A stretch of 64,000 nucleotides of DNA, taken from Neoceratodus forsteri (Eukaryota; Chordata; Ceratodontiformes; Ceratodontidae). Shown piece after piece: positions 21,649 through 32,215 of this stretch (its first letter is position 1; each line of letters opens with the position of its first letter). A program made the translations under genes and the position numbers. The notes under the pieces are model-generated. The model worked only from the letters and a program-made list of their open reading frames with translations. It did not search any database and was not told where the DNA came from. The DNA is taken from NCBI GenBank assembly GCA_016271365.2, contig CM057458.1:201410501-201474500 (forward strand), read 5' to 3'.

Positions 21649-22635
21649 CTAACACATACTTACAGGATTGCCCTCCATTTGCTTCATTTGATATAAATCA
21701 ATGTTATTCATTACTGGATCCTTGCCATGAAATGGGTGTATGGTGAATTGCTCATAGACATTCTGTACATTTGTGATGTTAACCTTCTCCAGTACTGCTT
21801 TGTCAGAGTTCTCCACAGCATTACCTGTAGAAAGACCAGCAAATGCATCGATGTCAATGTCAGCATAAAAAGCATTATGCTCCTTTAGGTATCGCAAAGC
21901 ATGCTTTACCTTCTCAATATTGCCTATGTCCTGCCATATTGTTTTTGCCTTTGTTGGTACACCATTCACCAACATGACTACACTATTGTCAGGGCCCCTG
22001 GTGTTCTGCGGCATAATTTTCTGATTTCTGCGGCAGGGCTCCTTGACTTCTGTGGCAACATTTTCTGATTTCTGCAGCATGATTTATTCATTTCTCTGGC
22101 AGAATTCAGTCCTGCCATTGGCTAAATGTGATGTGATGTCATCAATGACATCATATGCTGAGCATAGAGGAGGGGCTTCAGGATAAACGAGGTGGGAAAG
22201 AAAGCCTGACACTATGGAAAAACAGTATATTTATATGAAAATTCACCCAAAATAATGAATTCTGCAGCACTATATATATTCTGCAGCATGATGCAAATTC
22301 TGCGGCAAATTCCGCAACCGCAGAACCGCAGAATTCCAGGGGCCTTGACTATTGTCCTGAGAAATAGTGTTGACATTTTCTTGCAGAGGTAAAGGCAAAA
22401 ATACAACAGAACCTTTCAGAGACCATAACAGTTCTTTGTTTGGCAGGTCTCGTGTCTTTGTATTCAGCCTGATGATTGTTTGAAATGGCTTCATGGTCTG
22501 AATTAGAATCCTCTCAAACAAGTTCAAGACTGCTATCTCAGGAGCAGTTGGTTCAATTTCCATCTTATTAAGTACAGACTGAGGAGGTAAAGTGTCACTC
22601 TTAATCTTGTTATAACAGTAAGAACAGAGTGACAC
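21649..22635 (-). pseudogene. Helitron N-terminal segment (DUF6570-like), split by a hAT MITE
   Basis: The pieces at 22635-22356 and 21989-21649 form one segment. It starts with a CSYCYNKIKSDTLPPQSV knuckle-like motif, continues with ALNLFER/ILIQTMKPF-type residues, then WQDIGNIEKVKHALRYLKEH and FYADIDIDAFAG. This pattern is common upstream of Rep in animal Helitron proteins, where it is annotated as DUF6570. The hAT MITE at 21990-22347 interrupts it exactly between two parts of the frame. Function unknown. Confidence 0.75.
21990..22347. mobile_element. hAT-type MITE with exact 8-bp target-site duplication
   Basis: A 358-bp element begins CAGGGCCCCTGGTGTTCTGC and ends in the inverse of CAAGGCCCCTGGAATTCTGC. 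It is flanked by perfect direct repeats ACTATTGT at 21982-21989 and 22348-22355. An 8-bp duplication and CAGGG-type ends are hallmarks of the hAT superfamily. Inside, the word TTCTGCGGC or TTCTGCAGC recurs several times near both ends, as subterminal transposase-binding repeats do. It has no coding capacity and splits the Helitron DUF6570-like segment, so it is younger than the Helitron. Confidence 0.93.
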
Positions 22636-22841
22636 AGTTCCAACTTCTCAAAAGTCAGACTTTAAGAAAAGGTATACATGAAGACGGCCCCACATTACAT
22701 TCCAACATGAAATGTTCTGCAGGTCTATTGTGACACATAAGTGTTGTAGAACAGGCGCTCTCATGATACACAGATTTCATCAAATTTTTGTGTCTTGCTA
22801 ATTTCAAATTTAGCAGAATCACATCCACAATTCTTCAGAAG

Positions 22842-23132
22842 CTAAGCTTCTTGCACCAGTGATGTGTGCATTGTGTTTGTGTGTTTGGCAACAGTAGCAT
22901 TAGACCTCAATCTATGGGTTGTTTGCAACTGTTTTATGAAGTCCATAAATCCTTCCACATCTCCATTGTCGAGCAATGCTTGAAAGTGCATATAGTCTTG
23001 AACAACAGATCTCACTCGATATAATCTTTGTACAAATTTTTGAATGCCAGAGTTATGCACTGCTAGCATACAAAAGTGATGAAACGCACTGTCACAGTTC
23101 ATGCTGTCTAAGCATGCAAGGGAGTGACCCAT
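22842..23132 (-). pseudogene. Helitron N-terminal segment of unknown function
   Basis: A 96-residue frame (LACLDSMNCDSAFHHFCMLA, then VRSVVQDYMHFQALLDNGD) lies between the DUF6570-like segment and the inserted foldback elements. No domain is recognised. It is assigned to the Helitron by position and strand. Confidence 0.5.
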
Positions 23133-23180
23133 TAGGCCTGTGTGAAGCCAAATCTCACACTTGTCAATGGTGTGAATCAG

Positions 23181-23671
23181 TGTATAGTATATGGTTAGGG
23201 CTTATTCTAGATGGAAAACAGTGGCTTCTAAAATGTTGTTGTAGGACAGTTCAAAGGTCAAAAAACTTGTTGTTCTATCGTTCTGATGTCAGATCGATAG
23301 TACTACAACTTTTCAGCCTTGAGCAGCTACATGATTGGCTGAAAACAGAAGTGATCAAAAAATGCGCTCTAAAATGGTGGAGGTGTCTAACGATCAGTCA
23401 GTAGTGCCATTCAGTCAGATAGCTGGGACACGAACTGCCATACTCGGCTCCGTGTTCCCAAACTATCAGTTTACCAGTTTTTTTATTTCTTTTGCCAAGA
23501 GCAGGACCGCAGGAAGCAGTGAAGCACTGGTATCTTCGGTGTCAGAACTGGATGGCAACTGCAGCATGGACTGGGAGGGAGCGACCGAGCAATCGAGCGG
23601 GACAATATTCACAAGGTCTGAATCTTGTCAAAAGTCAAACCTCCAACAGTTTGGGGAACCATATACTAAAT
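23181..23671. mobile_element. MITE, family F1
   Basis: It runs from TAGTATATGGTTAGGGC to GGGGAACCATATACTA, short inverted ends. It contains a hairpin (arms 23260-23279 and 23296-23314). A partial inverted copy is at 7976-8237. Plus-strand frames across it have no recognisable domain. It is inserted in the Helitron N-terminal region. Confidence 0.7.
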
Positions 23672-23675
23672 AAAA

Positions 23676-23843
23676 TAGTATATGGTTGCTTAAACACAAC
23701 AAGGCATTGTTGCCATCTCGGGGAAGTGATTCCATCACACGGACCTCTCGAGCTTCGCTCTTGAGGTCTGTGTGACATCATCACATCCCCTCGATGGCAA
23801 CATAGCCTTGTTGTGTATGAGCAACCATACACTATTCTATATA
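23676..23843. mobile_element. Foldback MITE, family F2
   Basis: A near-complete palindrome: TAGTATATGGTTGC...ACACAACAAGGC and GTTGCCATC in the left half, inverse copies in the right half ending GCAACCATACACTAT. The centre, around 23752, is CTCGAGCTTCGCTCTTGAG. It shares the TAGTATATGGTT end with the F1 MITE five bases away, so the two are related and stand in tandem. Confidence 0.85.
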
Positions 23844-23845
23844 CG

Positions 23846-24767
23846 TCATTCAGATCTCTTTCTGGTTAGAAATGTTGAGAGGAAAGTTGCAATAGACATT
23901 ATTGATTCTTCTCTAACATTGCATGTAGTGTCACATACCCATTTCTTAGCTGACAACTTTGGGTTACTTGCAACCTGTTCAACTTCAGTGTCATTCTGCA
24001 AGTCAAGGGTTTCATGAGATAGAACTATGACATTCTGCACTTTTCCCTGTTCATCAATTGTCAAACTGATGTTTCTATTGTATGTATGGTATGTCTCTTC
24101 CCAGAAGAATGCTTCTGAGTATTCTGTATGAAACCAGTCTCCTTGAAACACCACGGAGATATTTTCTGTGCTCAAGTGTTCAAAAGACAATAGTTTGTTT
24201 CTCATCTCCTCAATCTTTAAACTTAATATATCAATAGCTGACATCATTTCAACCCATAACTGGGAACGGGTTGCTAGAGCTACATTAACAAATTGTCTTA
24301 CTCTCGAGCACAATTTTATTAATACAACCTTACTAAGCAGTCTGTTCCCTTTGCGTCTCACTATTCTAGAGATCACATGGTCAATTTTAGCTCTATGTGC
24401 AAGTTTTTTGAAAAAAATTGCCTTGTTGTGTTGTGAAGTAGTAGAACATCCACGGCCAGCATTTTTTTTTCTGTCTTGCAGATCTATACTTTGTTGATGA
24501 CAGTGCTGGACGTTGTATCTGCACTGTTCCTCTAGAAAGTCTACTGGTCATAGTTTTACTGGAGGAGGTGTTATCTTTGTTTAAATGTGTACACTTTATG
24601 ATATGTGTACTTGCAACAGAAGAAATTTTCTTTTTCTCCTGCTGACATGTTGCACCTTTACTGCTTACATGGTGTGACAATGAACAAGCAGTACACCTGG
24701 CAGTTTTACTTTGTTCTTTTACTTTATGGCAAATGGCCATGATTAAGGAGCTCAAGTATGTGTTCAA
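23846..24767 (-). pseudogene. Helitron upstream coding segment of unknown function
   Basis: Two frames (24767-24393 and 24376-23846) lie upstream of the foldback insertions. The first is basic with several Cys and His (CTACSLSHHVSSKGATC), which could be a zinc-binding region. The second has a helical part (LWVEMMSAIDILSLKIEEMR) and FQGDWFHTEYSEAFFWEETYH. I do not recognise either as a known domain. Membership in the Helitron is inferred from strand and position; the start is unknown. Confidence 0.45.
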
Positions 24768-24770
24768 TCT

Positions 24771-25289
24771 CTTGTCTGTTGTAGTCTCCTAAGAAAGAAA
24801 ACAGAAAGTAGTGTAAGAATAATGTGCTATAGGTTAATAAAAAGTACATACTGCACAAGCCATTGACAGCATACTACAGTACAAAGAATTTCATTTGTTA
24901 ATGCTAAAATTTGTATCACAGTGTGTGAGCAGATTAAATAATTTTGTGCACCACAGTGTTATCTGAATATTGGGTCAGATTGTAGCAGAGTAATGGTTGT
25001 CGAAAGACCACCTGTGGCAAGTGCAGTGGTGCACGTATCTGCTTATAACCAAGGTACAAGTTGCAGAATTGCTAAATGTGACTTGCTAAATGTTTTTGGC
25101 CACTTATGTCAACCTGTAATAATAACAGGATAGCCAGGGTACTATTACTCAATGGAGATAGTGCACAGTGGCATGACTCTGCACAAAGGTGCAACTGGTG
25201 TTTTTAATAGTGTCTGGGAGGTATAATATTAGTTATGTTGGTCGATGTAATTACATATTTATATCAAAGGGATGTTAATTGAGTAGGAA
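24771..25289. other. Non-coding stretch
   Basis: No gene, splice pattern or repeat family is recognised. Confidence 0.4.
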
Positions 25290-26450
25290 ACTGAAGCAAC
25301 ACAAAGTTCCATGAGTTGTACATACAAAATTTCAAATTTTTGTCACGACCAAAGAATTTGTTGCCTTGCGAATGACCCTCACGATTAAAGACAGTCTCAA
25401 TCAGAGAATTTGCACACTTGCAATCAAAGAACATGAAAACATAATAAAACAACACTAGATGTTTATTTTGCATAGTTACTGTGGTAGACAGGTCTTCTAA
25501 GGTATAAATAGACATCTGTCTGTATGGTGTGGTGAGAATGTCTAAAAAAACAGAGTTTTTTACAAGTACTCATTTTAAATAGTTTAAATCTCTCATTATT
25601 CTCTCGGACAAAGAAATTGTGAGCTCATGAATGATCCTCGCTATCAATCCGGGTGACGATCAAAGATTTTGCTCACTCATAATCAAAGATTTAAAAGTAC
25701 TGTTATTGTTTGAAACACGATGAAATATTATAATTAACACTACATACAAGTTTTATAAGTAATGAAAACAGATATGCTCACATAGTCTATTGAAAGTTAC
25801 TGATAAAAATGTTTATTTTATTTCTATTTTCTTTCAGACTTCAAATCTCACGTTATCCTAGTGGTCAAAGAATTTTCAGGCTCACAAACGATCCTCATGG
25901 TCAAACTGAGTCGCGATCAAAGAATTTGCACGGTCATGATCAAAGATTGTAAGAATATTGTAAAATTTTACAAAACATAGTAAACATGATTATTACTGTG
26001 ATATTTATGTCTGCTGAGTAGTGGAAAGACTGAGGAGTACTCAGTGTGTTGAAAAAATATAAATTAAAACTTTTTTTTGAACTAGAGAGTCTTCAGCACC
26101 GAAGTCTCGCGTTACTCTCGTGATCAAAGATTTTGTAGGCTCGCGAGCGATGCTTGCGGTCAAACCGAGTTGTGATCAAATAATTTGCACTCTCGTGATC
26201 AAAGATTGTAAAAATATCATTACATTTTTCAAAACTTAGTAAAAATGATTATTGCCATCATATTTATTTGTGATACGTAGTAGAAACATTCATGAGTGCT
26301 CAGTGTGTTAAAAAAATACAGAATCTAGTGTTTTCAACAATTACAGAGACTGTAACAATGAAGTCTCATGTTATTTTCGCAATCCAAAGATTTTGCTGTC
26401 TTGCAAACAAAGAAATAGCTAACTTTATCATGTGACTTTCCTGAGCCAAT
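25290..26450. repeat. Tandem array, unit about 262 bp, with GATCAAAGA motif
   Basis: Four to five diverged units. The landmark GATCAAAGATT or AATCAAAGA ends at about 25428, 25688, 25950 and 26210, giving spacings of 260-262. Other landmarks repeat with the same period: CTCAGTGTGTTGAAAAAATA (26039) and CTCAGTGTGTTAAAAAAATA (26300), and CTCACAAACGATCCTCATGG against CTCGCGAGCGATGCTTGCGG. The core CTCGTGATCAAAGATT is the reverse complement of the motif at 12650-12990 and 56570-57440. Confidence 0.8.
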
Positions 26451-27592
26451 AGACTCAGAGAATAACACTTCGGGGGCCATTTTGAGACTAGTACTTGAGC
26501 GGAAGCTACTCTGGGGCAAATAGTGAGTTATTTTCTCAGTACAATATTAGTTCATTTTAATTGAGTTTTTAGTTAGTTGGATAGCATATATGACTTTTTC
26601 AAGAGCATAACAAGCACTGTGCCATCTTTTATGCTGGATTTTGCAAATCTGTAGCCATGCTTTGGTGTGATAAATTACATGTTTAATATTGATTCATATA
26701 CTTTTTTACTGTTGATAGTAGTTATCATAAGACTGTTACTGTGACAATTATTATAAGTGGGTGATTATACTGCCCAAGGTTTGCTATTGCTTGTATCAGT
26801 TTCTCATTTTTTATGAGAAATTTGTTACATTTAACAGTTGTTGCATAAAGGAGATCTACTGCAGTTTACTGGTAATACAGTTTGTGATAGTTGCTTGGTT
26901 GTAGTGTGAGAATAGCACTACAATTTGCTTAAATATGTGTTTATTTTAACACATGTGCTATCCTACCTGGGAAAGACATTCTGTGCTGTCTAGGCTAAGC
27001 TGCTAGTGACTGTTTTACTGTTATTAGATAGAGACATTCAAACTTATTTGTACTTAACACACATACTTTCACTAATTCTCTGTTAATACATACTAAGCAC
27101 TGAATTATCTCAGCTGTAATCATAGTATAGCAAGATAATGACAATAGATAGTAGACTTAAACTGCTGAAGACTATGTCTGTGAGGTACATAGCTATGCTT
27201 CCACTCGCCACTCAAGCTGCTAGCTGAGAAAGAGAGGGAGTTTAGCTTCACAGACCATAATGAATACTAAGTTTGTCCAATGAAAATCAGTGTTGTTGGC
27301 TAGTCATGAAGTGTACCCAATGACCAGCCAGTGTTCTCCCACCAAAACAAAATGAATGTTTAATAAACAAAATACCAATAGAAGAAAGTCTTTACAGGCA
27401 TAACTAAATATTTTAGGCTGCATGAGTCAATCTGGGATCAGCATATTACTCATGATTGTTTTGACTGCATTTATCTTTATGATACAAGTGAATACTGGTC
27501 ATTCTGCTGATTAGGCTTGGTAGTGCTTGGTAGTCAGACAGACACAATTGTAATATTTCTTCATCTGAGTTTTTTGAGATTTCTCACTCAGC
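26451..27592. other. Non-coding stretch upstream of the SGNH ORF
   Basis: No coding sequence is recognised. The last bases before the SGNH ATG form a good splice acceptor (TTTCTCACTCAG then CATGG), so part of this may be an intron. A G+C-richer patch lies at about 26460-26530. Confidence 0.4.
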
Positions 27593-28030
27593 ATGGCAGA
27601 AAAGTCAAGACTTAGTGTATGGATAGTGGGATCAAGTTTGGTGAGAAGGGCAGCAGTGTTCAGTAAAGGTAGTCATTTTGGCAATGACTTACACCTACCT
27701 GACTGCTCAGTGTCTTGGTTTGGGAAGGGTGGCATGAGGTGGGAGCAGCTCATGCCTGCCATGTACCACTTGTTGGATACACAGCCAGAACCAGACATAC
27801 TCCTTATACATTTCATAGGTAATGATTTGGAGAACAAAAGGGCTATTGATTTAATTAAAGCTACACAGTTTGACTTGCAGCATATTATGAGTATGTTACC
27901 ATCTTGTAAAATTCTGTATTCAGATATTACACAGCACATGATCTGGAGAGGTGAGGATTACTTTCCTGCACTTGAAAGATCACGCAGGAAGGTAAACATA
28001 CAAATATCTGGATTCCTCTGTGCTATGTGA
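27593..28030 (+). CDS. SGNH/GDSL-hydrolase-like protein, C-terminally truncated
   Basis: An open frame of 145 residues starts MAEKSRLSVWIVGSSLV. Block I is VGSS (candidate nucleophile Ser14), block II FGKGGMRW (Gly46), block III HFIGNDL (Gly76-Asn77-Asp78). The end, ERSRRKVNIQIS, fits the helix before block V, but the DxxH block is missing because the frame degenerates about 50 bases before the ERV. Proteins of this kind are encoded by transposable elements of fish and amphibians, for example hydrolase ORFs of Ngaro/DIRS-like elements. It differs clearly from the SGNH esterase in ORF1 of the CR1 elements here. The frame is intact as far as it goes. Element of origin not identified. Confidence 0.75.
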   Translation: MAEKSRLSVWIVGSSLVRRAAVFSKGSHFGNDLHLPDCSVSWFGKGGMRWEQLMPAMYHLLDTQPEPDILLIHFIGNDLENKRAIDLIKATQFDLQHIMSMLPSCKILYSDITQHMIWRGEDYFPALERSRRKVNIQISGFLCAM

Positions 28031-28083
28031 CTGCATACCATCTGTCACCCCCAAATTACATATGACAAATATTGGCTGTATCT

Positions 28084-28252
28084 AACGCTTAGCACTGGCT
28101 CCCGGTTCGTATTGGTAAGAACTGCTTAGGGCAACTGTGATTCATCCCTGTTTGTAGTAATAAACTTGTTTATTACTTGAATGCAACTTGTTTGTGATTA
28201 TTTGCATCTCCAATACTGCCAAGAACCTGAAGTGAGGTTCAGACCTCTTACA
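28084..28252 (+). repeat. 5' LTR, truncated to the R-U5 part
   Basis: It matches 40905-41074 with two differences and ends CTCTTACA. U3 and part of R are absent; the sequence before 28084 is unrelated to the 3' LTR. It contains the AATAAA signal at about 28159. Confidence 0.92.
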
Positions 28253-28254
28253 AT

Positions 28255-28272
28255 TGGCGACCGTGTGCAGGC
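28255..28272 (+). other. Primer-binding site
   Basis: TGGCGACCGTGTGCAGGC starts two bases after the LTR end, with the TGG that pairs to a tRNA 3' CCA. I do not assign the tRNA. Confidence 0.75.
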
Positions 28273-28564
28273 GATATTGGGTGTTGTAAGTTTTCACTTG
28301 TTGCTGTAAATTCCCCTTTTCCCACGGGGACTGCAGGTGTACATTTCCGTATCACCTCTCCCATCTTTTCTACCAGTTTGTAGATACTTGCAAGGTCTGG
28401 CTGACTTTTCGCGTGTGGTCGATGTCGCTCGACCCACTCCATAGCAACTTTTATTGCAAGCCTACAACTTATACAGTAGCCCGGCTGTGCTCAAAGTACT
28501 CGTGTTGTGGATCGTCACATGGCGCGTGGTCTTTTCACAGTTTGAATTTGTTCCTCCCACATAA

Positions 28565-28910
28565 ATGGCCACAGTATCAGATATCTGCACAGAACTGAGA
28601 CTCGATGTCTCGAACTTTCTTACCTCCCATGGAGGATGGGCTGACTTCGTACGGGACGCAAGTCAATCCAAAAACCCTGTACTGGGGATTTCAACCCAGT
28701 AAGCAGAGGTGCGACAATCAACCAATAAGCATTGTGCTAAAGGGTTGATGGTCGCTGCTCTCTACGCTGCTTTGGAAGCCTCCGAAGTGAGGTTTCGAAC
28801 CCTTGATCTGCAGATCGCATCTCTTAAGCAGGAGATGGGTCTGCAGGAAACAGAATGTATTCGGATACAGCAGAACTGGGAGTCAGAACTCCAATCTCTG
28901 TGTGTGGAAT
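28565..28910 (+). pseudogene. gag: gag, 5' part
   Basis: The likely Gag start is ATG 28565 (MATVSDICTELRL, then WADFVRDASQSKNPV), ending at a stop near 28700. A second frame follows with a long helical, coiled-coil-like run (LEASEVRFRTLDLQIASLKQ). The CR1 LINE interrupts it at about 28910, and the coiled coil resumes at 32216 beyond the insertion. The long coiled coil in N-terminal Gag is unlike the compact matrix of most orthoretroviruses. Broken by at least one frameshift and the insertion. Confidence 0.7.
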
Positions 28911-31900
28911 TGGGGAGGGGCCTTAGTCAAGTAGCACACATGGTAACCTTCTCGGAGGTGCTACCCATCTATGGCATAGGAGAGGCTAGGGTGTTCCGTA
29001 CCATGGGATTCAATCAGTGGTTGAAAAACTGGTGTGGAGCTCAGTGATTTGGCTTCATTGGAGACTGGGGGTCCACCTGAAGTGATGCAAGCCTATACTG
29101 GCATGATGGGCTGCATCTGTCCGGGAGGGGAACCAGGATCCTAGGTGATAGGTTTAAATGCTTCATTGGCAAGCTTTTAAACTAGCCAAGGGGGAGGCAC
29201 TGGACAGGAGCAGGAAAATCCTAGCCCCCCCCAAACAATCACGGTAGTAAGTGTGGCAAACACCAGCATGGAGGTGTCGATAGGGAGAAGGGCAGGGGTA
29301 AATGGAGAAAGTGAAAAAGGCAAGAAGGACAGGGATGGGGCAAAAGGGGGTAAGGCCATCAGGAAATGGAGGGTAATGAGTACCAATGCCCGTAGTCTGG
29401 GCAACAAGCTCCCTGAGCTGGTGGCTTTAAAGGAAGAGGGATGCCTGGATATCGTAGCAGTCACAGAAACATGGTACAGAGAACTCATGACTGACAAGTA
29501 CATACCAGGGTACATAACCTACAGGAGAGACAAGCAGGGAGAAGAGGGGAGGAGTAGCTTCTTGTAAAGGAAGGATAAAAGCAACTGAACAAAAGAGTAA
29601 ACAGGGAGGAGAGAGGCACTGTGGGTCACCTTGAGACTGGAAAGGGCACCACAATCCGGACAGGGGTTGTGTACAGACCCCATGTCAGGGGAAGGAATGG
29701 ACAAGGATATGATGGAAGGCATTCTTAGAATGGCAGAGAAAGGGAGATACTGTTGATGGGAGACCTGAATATGCCAGATGTTAACTGGAGCACATTTGCG
29801 GCAGCGACATCAAGTAGAGACCATTCTTGATGCCCTACAGGTGGCAGGCATTAGACAGCTAGTTTCGGAACCCACTCGTGAGGGAGCAATCTTAGACCTC
29901 GTACTCTCAAACGGGGGCAGTGAGAGGATCTCAGATCTAGAAGTGGGTTGCCATCTGGGGACAAGTGACCATCAAACAGTGTGGTTCATGTTAAACTCAG
30001 CTACAGAGTCAAGCCATACAAAAGTGAGGGTACTGGACTTTAGGAGGGCTGACTTTGGCAAGATGGGAGAGTGCCTCAGAAAAGCACTAGCAAACAGGCT
30101 AGAAGGAGGTGTGGAGCAACAATGGGGAATTATCAAAACTGCCATCACAGAGGCAACAAGCCTTTGTGTGAAGCAAATAAACAAATCAAAATGAAAGAAA
30201 AAGCCACTATGGTTCTCAAGAGAGGTGGCTGTGAAAGTCAGGAAGAAAAGATAGCATTCCAAAGTATAAGGAAACACAGAAGGAGCAGGACAGAGAGCTG
30301 TACCAGTTAAGGCAGAAAGAAGCAGGAAGGAAGTCAGAATAGCAAAGGCCCAAACTGAGGAAAAGATGGCCAACTCAGTTAAGAAGGGGGATAAAACCTT
30401 TTATAGGTACATCAGCGAGCGTAGAAAGACAAAGGGAGGGATAGTGAGGCTGAATAGAATAAACGGTGGGTGGGCAGAGGGGGACAGTGAAAAAGCAGGA
30501 ATACTGAATGTATATTTCTGCTCAGTATTCACAAAAGAGGAGGGGGAAGTGCCAAATCCAATTAACAGAAGCACTCTTGATAGGGGGGTCGATCCCAGTC
30601 CTTTCACAGAAGAAAGGGTTCTGCAAGAACTCCTAAAACTGAAGGTGGACAAAGCAATGGGTCCTGATGGAATTCACCCCAGAATTCTAAAAGAATTAAG
30701 GAAGGAACTAGTGAAACCACTGGCTACTCTTTTAATAAATCATGGAGGATGGTGTGGTATCCGAGGACTGGAGGAGGGCGGATGTGATTCCCTTCACAAA
30801 AGTGGGACCAAGACAGAGGCAGGAAACTACAGACCTGTCAGTCTGACCTCTGTGGTAGGGAAAGTGATGGAGTCACTTCTGAAGGAAAGAATAGTTGACT
30901 ACCTAGAGGTCAGTGGAGCACAGGATCCAAGGCAGCATGGGTTCACAGTGGGAAGGTCATGTCAGGCAAGAATCTAATAGATTTCTTTGACTGGGTGACC
31001 TAAGTAGTAGACCAGGGAGGGGTGTGACATGGCCTACCTAGACTTTAGCAAGGCATTTGACACAGTCCCACACAAAAGATTATTAGTCAAATTAACCAGC
31101 CTGGGAGTGGGTCCCAGGGTGGTAGCCTGGGTAAAACATTGGCTGGACAACAGGACACAGAAGGTAATTGTAAATGGAGTCCGCTCTGAAGAAAGGGTGG
31201 TTACTAGTGGGGTACCGCAGGGTTCAGTATTGGGTCCAGTCCTTTTTAATGTCTTCATCAGTGGCATTGCAGAGGGACTGGAAGGAAAAGTATGCCTTTT
31301 TGCAGATGACACAAAGATCTGCAACAGGGTTGATACACAAGGAGGGTGGAAAGGATGAAAAGGGACTTGGCAAGGTTGGAGGAATGGTCTGCACGATGGC
31401 AGCTAGGATTCAATGCAAAAGTGCAATAATGCACCTGGGAAACAAGAACCCAGGGAAGAATACACAATGGGTGGGAGGTAGTAACAACAACAAAACAGGA
31501 AAGGGACCTGGGGTAATCATATCAGATGACCTTAAGGTTAGCAAGCAATGTGAGAAGGCAGTAGGAGGCCGGGGTATACTGGGATGTATAGGGAGAGACA
31601 TCAGCAGCAGAAAACAGGAAGTTGTTATCCCTCTGTACAGACAGTTGGTGAGACCCCATCTGGAATACTGTGTCCAGTTCTGGAGACCCCATCTCCGCAA
31701 GGACATAGACAGGATAGAGGCAGTCCAGAGGGCAATAAAATGGTGCAGGGTCTGCAAGAGAAGCCGTATGAGGAGAGACTAAAGGAGCTTAATATGTATA
31801 CCCTTGAGGAAAGAAGGGAGGGGGGACATGATAGAAACTTTCAAGTACCTCAAGGGAATCAACAAAGTCCAAGAGGGTAGCATCTTTCAGAAAAAGAGAC

Positions 31901-32215
31901 TTGCAAGAACAAGGGGACACAATTTAAAGATAGAAGGAGGGCGGTTCAGGGGCAATGTGAGGAAGTATTATTTCACAGAGAAGGTAGTGGATGCATGGAA
32001 CAGCCTTCCTGAGGAAGTTGTGGAGTCTAAAACTGTGGGAGAATTCAAGAATGCATGGGACAGACATAAGGCAATTCTTGTGGGGGGCAGGAAGATATAG
32101 GCTGTTGGTTAAATAGGATCTGCGGCCTATCCTGTAGGTAGGGAAATGGGCAGACTAGATGGGCCTAGCGGTCCTTATCTGCCATCAAAGTCTATGTTTC
32201 TATGTTTCTATGTAA
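28910..32215 (+). mobile_element. CR1-type LINE inserted in the ERV gag
   Basis: It begins inside the ORF1 SGNH esterase (VTFSEVLPIYG, FNQWLKNWC, then DGLHLSGRGTRILGDRF, the DxxH block). ORF2 follows: endonuclease (TNARSLGNKLPELVAL, 29380; VTETW; AILDLVLSNG and GTSDHQTVWF, 29890-29990), then RT ([89 protein letters not shown] at about 31296) and the C-terminal domain (PHLEYCVQFWRPHLRKDIDR; TFKYLKGINKV). It ends with TCTTATCTGCCATCAA-like sequence and a TTTCTATG tail. Endonuclease and RT core motifs are readable but frameshifts break ORF2. It is 5'-truncated and younger than the ERV. No target duplication was found, as is common for CR1. Confidence 0.93.

Larger units (their letters stand above)
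17300..24770 (-). mobile_element. Helitron (degenerate, autonomous type)
   Basis: Minus-strand pieces, from high to low coordinates, give the order of a Helitron polyprotein: an N-terminal region (24767-22842), a DUF6570-like segment (22635-21649), Rep with HUH and Y2 motifs (21439-20430), a linker (20346-19846), a Pif1-like SF1 helicase (19638-18231) and a USP-type protease (18030-17308). Stops and frameshifts break the frame in many places, and three other elements are inserted (hAT MITE 21990-22347, foldbacks 23181-23843). The 5'-TC and 3'-CTRR ends were not placed, so these limits are those of recognisable coding. Confidence 0.9.

Noticed and set aside
27593..28030. SGNH ORF taken as a host esterase gene
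   Set aside because: Its motifs (GKGGMRW, HFIGNDL) are of the transposon-associated kind, and it is truncated among mobile elements.
28084..28252. ERV taken as a LINE-processed retroviral pseudogene starting at R
   Set aside because: The 3' LTR is complete with U5 and has no poly(A) tail, and the 5' copy starts about 50 bases past the expected start of transcription. A deletion explains it better.
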